Source: Siphonodentalium dalli (lineage: Eukaryota > Mollusca > Scaphopoda > Gadilida > Siphonodentaliidae). From it: a stretch of 64,000 nucleotides of DNA. This document shows, in pieces, positions 45,201 to 54,200 of this stretch. Position numbers and translations under genes: made by a program. The notes under the pieces were generated by a model. The model saw nothing but the letters and a program-made list of their open reading frames with translations. It was not told where the DNA came from and made no database searches. Each line of letters begins with the position of its first letter. The first letter of the stretch is position 1. Where the stretch lies: positions 185,429,122 to 185,493,121 of the forward strand of contig CP136069.1 in the NCBI GenBank assembly GCA_032622095.1, read 5' to 3'.

Positions 45201-48200
45201 AGAAAACAATATTTTACTACATTTCGTTAAAATTGTTGACTGAAATGGTCATCAGTTGGAAAATTTCCAAACTAAGAGAGAGTATGAGGTTTGAAATGTC
45301 CAACACTAGGAAAGTTTGAGGTCAGTCTAGATGCTAGGATGTTGGCGATTTTCTTGTTTAGTTTTCAAAATTTTCTCACGCCATGGTCGGCCCGGTGTGC
45401 CCTGATCTATTGCCCGTAGACCACTAGATGCTAGGCTTTGTGCAATTTTCAGGTTCAAAATATATGAATATTATCATACCGGGTAGATATAACCGTGGTT
45501 TATAAATAGGCTGTTATGCCTGTGAACACTTAGATGCAAGGAGGGAATGAAATTATGCAAAACCTTTGGTCTGATTCAAGGGGTGTTTTGGTCTGATTCA
45601 AGAGGGGGGTGCAGTTGGAATTATCAAGGTGGACACCCCCAACGGAGACCCTCTAGCCACGTCCCTGTTCCGTTTGCGGGGGGCACAGGGGCGGCGGAGT
45701 AGGGGGCACTTGTCCCTCTCGCTCTCGACCAAGGGAGATCGACACAGTGCCAATAGCAAGAAATGCCTTAATATGAACCAGAACAGTATATTGTTATACT
45801 TCCGACACACCAGAGCGCGAGGTGGATACGTGGTCGACCTTGGAATTCCCAGCGGCTCCCGGCCCCTTGCAGCACACAAAAATTCGAAATGCATATTACA
45901 AGTCGAAGAAATTCAATTTCAAATTTCGGTTTAAAGGTACGGATGGCCTTCGTTGTAGGTTATAATTTAGAAATAACAGTTACCAAATTGTGAATATTTC
46001 CTCAAGAACATATTAATGGTGTATACATGTAGTATAATGATTTCAGTCCCCTCGCTACGCTATGTCTGACCGCTGCCGCCATGTGTATTTTCTTAATAAA
46101 ATCTAACATCTTTTTGTTGATGTGGTTTGTCAGTTACAATTAATTCTGGTTTGATCTAGACAATTTTCAAATGGATATGGACAGATCAGTATCTCAGGAT
46201 AATACACAATGAATTGTAACTTACAAAAGTCTCAAAAAAATAAATGTGCGATTTCTTCACATTATGTAGGTCCTGGCAGCGCGGTAAGTTCTGTGTAGGG
46301 GACTGAACTCTGCATGAAGCTTGCGTTCGTTGTACGCTGCATGAATACGATTTATCCTTCACATGTCAGATTTATCAAAAGACACATGGTAACTAATATT
46401 AATATACATGTATCATCACATCCCTAAACATATACTATGATTAATTTTCAGGTGCCAACTTTCAAAGATGGTGATGTCGTCATCAATGAATCCATGGCTA
46501 TTGTTAATTACTTGGAGGTATATATAATCTTTCATTGTATTTTGCATCTTGTTTAGACACGGTGTTTTTGTATGTCAATGCATGTGTTTTATAGTCCCCG
46601 GAACCTTATTTGAATGATTATATATATAGGCTATAATAAAGGGACATAATACCCATATTACGGAAGCGTATTCGGACCACAGTCGAAAATATTTTCTCTT
46701 AAATATGACTTCCTATCTCTTAATTAAGACTTACGTATCTCTTAAATTATGTTAAGACTTGCGTATCTCTTAACTAAGACTTATACGTATCGCTTATTTA
46801 AGACTTACATATCTCTTAATTAAGACTTACGTATCTCTTAATTAAGACTTAACACAGTTCATACAAAGGGCCCCCAAGCCAAACTAAATATTCACCCCAC
46901 ACACCCCAATGAAAAATGGCCGCCGTCCAGAGTGGTTAAAATAGGGCACCCATGCCATTTCTCGGCCCATTGACCGACTTAGGTCAACCAAATGGTGTTG
47001 TAGGGTGTCCCCCCCAAAAAAAAATTCCACACACCCCACCGATCCATAATGGCCGCCGTCAAGAGGGGTTCAAATAGGGCACATGTGCCATGTCTCGGCC
47101 TCTAGCTATAGCTTGTCCAATGCCCGATATAGGTCAAACAAAGGGTGTTATATGGTGGCCCACAAGACAATCTTTCCACGCAACCCACATACCACACTCC
47201 AATCCAAAATGTCCGCCGTCCTGAGGGGTTCATTTTGGATCGGGGTGAGGTGTGTGGGGTATGTGGAAAGAGTGTCTTGGTGGCCACCGACAACCTTTCG
47301 TTGACCTAAATCGGCCAAGAGGCCGAGAAATGGCATGGGTGTATTATTTGAACCCCTCTGGGCGGCGGCCATTGTGGGTCGAGTGGAGTGTGTGGAAAGA
47401 GTGTCTTGTGGGCACCCTACAATACCCTTTGTTTGGCCCAATCTGTCCAGGGAACGATAAATGGCAGATGGAGAGGTGTGCGAAACAAAAGGGGTGCAAA
47501 CTTAACAAAGCCCTTGGGCTTGTTGTTTAATCCCCATTTCTAATCAATCCATCTTGAATTTTACTCTTTGTATGACTAAATCCTTTAGCACACATCTTAC
47601 AGGTCACATTTCTCGTCCAATTGTCACCAAACTTCATATGGATCTTTGGGGTGACCTCAAGATGGGAGCCTCCGTTTTCTCCCGAAGTTTGTTAATAACA
47701 GACATGGCCACCAGCAGCCATCTTGGATTTCAAATGTGAATCCATCAGCACAACCTACAGCCCACATTTATTGGAGAATTGCTTTCAAACTTTACAGCCT
47801 TATTGGTAAATAAAAAGTAGGAATGCTTCTATAATCATGATATGGAACATAGATTGGATAAGATCAGGACAACTAAGTAAAATAGTCATTTGAAGCAGTT
47901 TGAAGGGGGTGGATCCCCATCTCAGAATCGGAAAAAATAAAAAGTAGGGGGTGGTGGGTACCCAGAGGGCGGAAAAAAATAAAAAAGCGCCTAGTGTTCG
48001 GAATTTGGTTCCTGACCACCCCCTGTGTATATATGAAATAAATGCATAGAAAAAATAAATATCGAACAACAAATTGTGTCTTTCCTGTAGCACTTCTCGA
48101 TTCAAACGTCTTATTTTCACGGTGGGGAATCACGTGATTTCGAGTTGATGGGTATTACGCATTCAAAATGGCCGAAGCAATCGAAAACGCTACCAGAAAC

Positions 48201-51200
48201 GAAGAAAAGGGTAATAAACTAAGATATGACGTATTACATAGTATTTGATCAGATACGAGCAGATGCTATACCATTTTTCAAACAAGCTGATACCTCATTT
48301 ATGTCCAATTTCATATTTGTTTGCTCAAACATTCTGACCAAAGTTTTCAGTCGAAGGTTCTCCAAGATGCATTTTGTACTGGTGTATTCCACGCACCTCC
48401 GACTTAAAACTTTGGTCAGAATGTTATAGAAAACCACGGAGTATTTCCAAACAAATAAGTTATCAACTTGTTTAAAAAATAAACTAACATATGCTCGTAA
48501 CAGTCAAAATGCTATGTTTTGTGTCAGTTCCTCGTAAATGTATAATTCGTGCGTTTGCATCAGCCTCGGCCATTTTGTATTTATTTTGTACTCACCAACT
48601 TCGAAAACCACGTGATTCCCCACCGTGATTTTATACAATAGAATCTAAATAAAAAGTGAAATAGGTTTCGTACAAATTGGTCTGGAACCCTAACTAAAAT
48701 TGAAGCCACATGTAAAGTGTTCAGGTGCTATATGTATGATATATTTTACATATATACTATTAATATTATACAAAGTTAGACTGGATAGTGGAACCCCAGG
48801 CTCTGATAATTGTATCACTTGAAGCTATTCTGGTTGAGTAAAATAGTGTGGTTATAAGTCAGGCTAATTGTCCATTTTGTTTTATATTGTACACTGTAAT
48901 GACTTCATATAATAACTCTAAACCATACATTAGTGTTGGATAAACATAATCATAAAGAACAGATGGTTTGAATGTTATGTCTCACTTTAATCACTAATGA
49001 TTCGTTGCACAGAGCAAATACAAGGACCAGGGAACAGTGTTAATACCAAACGACCCAAAAGAGCAGGCTCTTGTTCATCAGAGGACATATGAGGTATGTT
49101 AATTTATTACTCATCTCATTACCATACTATAACCCTAATGGTACCTTCACAAATTGGCGCGAAAATTGTTGTTTCGTGTGTTTTCTAAGAGTTATCTATC
49201 CTGGAAATGCGCTAACCTATGATATAAACGTCTGCGCCACACAACGAACGCAAACATTCTCATAAAATGAATCTGTACCACAGTTCTCTACGTGAGAAGT
49301 AAAAACTCTACAGAGATGCTACACAAATTTGCATGTAAATTACATGTAATTATCTCGCAAGAATAAATTATATATACGTACGGGTGTATGAGAAGGCAAC
49401 AGTTTCTGTCAGCAGCAACGTTTCATTTGAAATAACAGAAATTTTACTTCTCACGCCGGTAGCTTTGGTAAGATGACTTTTATACGCATGTTCTCGTTCA
49501 TAGTATATATGGCACCATGTGGTTCTCTATGATGATATTTCTACAAAACGTAACAGGCAAACTTCCCAGCGTATGAAGCTATGAATGTGCCCTAATGCCC
49601 CAAGATTATTGTAAAATAGTTAACGAATGTGATTGGAACATGGAATTAACAGTATTGCTGTATTTATAAAATAAATGTTTTGGATTCGTAAAACATATAG
49701 AGCCACACTCACTGGGATGGGTTAGTTTCACTCGAGTGGTTAGTGCAAGGATATTAATCAACATAAACTAATGACAGCAAATTATATTCATGTTCCACAT
49801 CTAAAAACAATAATCAGTTTCTACTAAAATATGAGTTGATAAAAATTATAGCTATCGCTTCTATTTATTTGGCTTCATGAGCATCATGAGTTGCTATATA
49901 TATATATTTTGTGAGTTATTGTTACATTGAGGCGGCCATTTTTTTTACAAACAATAATAACTAAGTTGTCAAGAAAATAGAAATATAATTATCTTTACCA
50001 TCTTGTTTGCAGGGTTTGGCTAATTTACATACTAAGTTTATTGCCCCCATCGTTCATTACCTGTGGAAAAGAAAGAAGGAGGATATTAACCAGGTATTAT
50101 GAAGGAGGATATTAACCAGGTATTATGAAGGAGGATATTAACCAGGTATTATGAAGGAGGATATTAACCAGGTATTATGCAGGAGGATATTAACCAGGTA
50201 TTATGAAGGAGGATATTAACCAGGTATTATGAAGGAGGATATTAACAAGGTATTATGAAGGAGGATATTAACCAGGTATTATGAAGGAGGATATTAACCG
50301 GGTATTATGAAGGAGGATATTAACCAGGTATTATGAGTACAACAAACATTCAATTCAATCTTGTTTACACAGGGACGTGGTATCCGTACGTCTTGTCACT
50401 GAGTCTCGGCCATATGTGACCCGCCATATCAAAATATCTCTTATATATTATGCGAGTCGACCATAGGTCGTCTCGCATATATAAGAGAATGCATTGGCCT
50501 AACAATTTTTTATCATTTGTTTTGCAGGGAGCCCCACACATACAATGTATATAGAAGCATATTATAGAAGAGTGTCGTCTGCTCATGTTTGTCTGGGGCT
50601 CTGTATGGGTGAAATTATAAAATTGTTAAAGAATACAAGAAAAAATTATTAAAATTGTAAAAAATAGTTAGGCCAATGCATTCTCTTATATATGCGAGGC
50701 GACCTATGGTCGACTCGCATATATAAGAGAATGCATTGGTACAGGGTAAAAAAAATCCCGACTTCCGACTGGATTTGATATGGCGGGTCACATATTGGAT
50801 CCATCCAGCCCCGTTCCGTGTTTAGTGCTACAGTAGTTCTAGAGCAGCATTCCATGTGTAATCATAAATATTCAAAAGCTCCATTAATGGAATGACACTC
50901 CAGAACTTTGACCTGTAGCAATTAAAAACGGAACGGGTTGAATGGGTCCAATATGGCCGCGACTCAGTGACAATGGGTATTAGATGGTGTCCAGCATGGA
51001 ATATTACTAACTGCGTCCCTCCCAACCTCCTTGAACCAGACCAACATTCCCAAGTTTGTGAAATTTCATGTGTGCATCGCGCCCTGTTTGGAATTTATCA
51101 ACCGGCGCCTTAATGTTTTCCAACTGTTGTGTGTGTGTGGGGGGGGGGGTGCGTGTGTGAGGGTGTGTGTGTGTGTGTGTGGGTGTGTGAGGGTGGGTGT

Positions 51201-54200
51201 GTGTGAGGGAGTGTGTCAAACCAACTCTGTGAGGACATTCATATAGTAAAACAATGTCCTCACAATGTTAACAATTTTTTCCCTTAAGGCGACGGAAATT
51301 TGTATTTTTTGAAATTTTTGATATTTTTTCGTCCGCACTATGCGGAAATGATACTACGCATGCGTTACAAAGATTGCCGTTATTTCGTTAAAGGTATCCT
51401 CCGAGTTTGGATATATTTACGAAATAACGAGGTCCTCACAACTACGGTATTGTTTGAATTTCTAAAGAAATGTCCCCACAACGTATGTAATACAAACAAG
51501 GGTGTGTGTGTGTGTGTGTGTGAGTACCCGTATGAAATTCCAATGCCAAACCAAGTTATGACCGATACTTTAATACGTGGTTAATTGTATGAGGTGTTCT
51601 GTCGAAAATAAATGGTTTTGCCATGCAGTTTAAACTCTCTTTTTCACTTTTAAAGGCAAAGTTTGAAATTTTACTTGTGAATAATTCCATGAGCAATAAT
51701 ATGTGACCCATAAACACGTGGTCAGACGGAGGAGGGTCTCGGACAAAATTGCGGTTGAAGATGGATAACTGTAAAATCAAGTGGTAATACGGTCGTGATA
51801 CTTTAGTGAAAATAAGGCCATAATGTTGATAAATAACACGTTTTGTGAAATTTTATGCCATAACTAGTTGACAGCGTTTAGCTTCATTTTGTTGTAATTA
51901 ATCGATTCTGATAACTTAAGCGTATTTTGAAGAAATGTTGTTGTTGTTGCTGTTGTTGCTGTTGTTGTATATTGATGGTATGGGGACCGTTTTATCGGAT
52001 TGAGTACCTTTAGCGAACATACATGTACTTCCTATTCTTCTTTTCAAGGAGAAACTAGATGAAGCTTATGAGTCTGCGAGGACTGAATTGGTTATCTGGG
52101 AGAAATACTTAGAGGTGAGTTGATATTATGAGTCTGCGAGAACTGAATTGGTTCTCTGGGAGAAATACTTAAAGGTTAGTTGTTATATGAGTCTGCGATA
52201 ACTGAATTGGTTATCTGGGAGAAATACTTAGAGGTTAGTTGTTATATGAGTCTGCGAGAACTGAATTGGTTCTCTGTGAGAAATACAAGAGGTGAGTTGA
52301 TATTATGAGTCTGCGAGGACTGAATTGGGTCACTGGGAGAAATACTTAGACGTGAGTTGATTTTATGAGTCTGCGAGGACTGAATTGCTTCTCTGGGAGA
52401 AATACTTAGAGGTGAGTTGTTATATGAGTCTGCGATGACTGAATTGGTTATCTGGGAGGGATACTCAGAGTTGAGTTGTTATATGAGTCTGCGAAAACTC
52501 AATTGGGTCACTGGGAGAAATACTTAGAAGTGAGTTGATAGTATATGAGTCTGCGATGACTGAATTGGTTATCTGGGAGAAATACTTAGAAGTGAGTTGA
52601 TAGTATGAGTCTGCGATGACTGAATTGGTTATCTGGGAGACATACTTAGATGTTAGTTGTTATATGAGTCTGCGATGACTGAATTGGGTCACTGGGATAA
52701 ATACTCAGAGGTTAGTTGATATTGTGATTGTCACCCGAAATGTTCAGGTCAGGTGCGTGCTAACATTTGGTAAATGTGGGGTACTTACTTTGCACATCGC
52801 AGCTAGCCTATCATTGTGGGATTTTTCCAATGTTTGAGCTTAGCTCATTATTCCAAAATCAATATTTTGTCCAGGCACTCCTTATATGAGCTTCAAGATC
52901 AAGATCAAGATACAAGATTCAATATACTTTATTTGATACTTAACTGAAAATAGTAATATTACAAAACATGTGTATGGGCGCCTGACAAAAAGCATTATGA
53001 AAGAGAAATGAGTAACGATGTGATGTTTTTTTTAAACTTTCTTAATTCGTGAGGTCATATGTTGTTTCCATGAGAACCAAGAACTTTGTATCAGTTACCC
53101 TTTTTGTTGTCATCTTATTTATAATTAACACTGATAACTTGTTCTTTCTAATTTTGTTGCAATTTGTGAATAACATAAAATTAGGTTTTTCAACATTCGG
53201 GGATAGTTTGTTACCATAAAACCATTGACAAACTTGGTCCATCCCTTAGTTCACTGTTTTAAATAAATTATCAGTATTTGAATTTGAATAAAAGGCATTA
53301 GTATCATCTGCAAATATAGGACGAACAACCAAAAATAAAGAACCAAAATGAAGAACCAAACATGTTTTGGTTCCTCGAAAAACCAAAATTAAAGAACCAA
53401 ATAAACAGACAATTTTTTTTTTATCCTGAGGGGAGAACCTATGTGACCTATGTTGGTTCTCTATCTGGTTCCCAGGATAGAACCAGAATATGGAATCAAA
53501 TTGTTCCTTTGGTTTCCGCATTTGGTTCGTTAAATGCCTAATAGGAAACAATCATGAGTGATTGTGGATACAACGCCACGTGACATGTACTATATGTAGG
53601 TTATAAGCACGTTTGGGGTGTATTTGTTTCTGAAAGTGTTATTACTTCGTATATACGTTATACCGTTTAACATTGATGTCACGCGATGTCGGTTCACCGA
53701 ATACACCCTGGAAATGTTCTGATGTCTGAAGAAAATATCGAATTATATCAATACAATGTACAGTTATTATTCCATGCTGTTTCCCCTGTTTGTGATATGA
53801 GCAATAGAATTACCCCCGCCGGTAAACAAATGATCAGAGTCTATATATATATCTTTATTGACCTCCATAACTGAAGAGTTTATCAAATGTTATACATGTA
53901 TACAGTATCAAGGTAGGCTAACATTTTAGCCAACATGAAAATAAACAAATAGCAGTATATATATACACAAATGACACAAGTGCCTCCAAGACATGGTATA
54001 CATGTTGGGTCAAATATTGAGAATCCTTACCCACAGGCAGATATAAATTCAGACATGCAATCAGACATACCGACATGCGGACATAGTATATGCAGATAGA
54101 CAAACACAGGCACGCGAACATAACTTTTAAACCTGAACATATTTACATAATGCGGATAAAATCCGAAAGGTACAGAGAATAAATGCTTAAACTCGCATTT

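Noticed and set aside
51007-51246. Cys/Val-rich and His/Pro/Thr-rich frames
   Set aside because: Translations of a GT microsatellite.
53246-53551. 101-codon minus frame as a gene
   Set aside because: It is a chimera: the last ~23 codons are reverse-transcriptase sequence and the rest is a GAACCAAA-type repeat.
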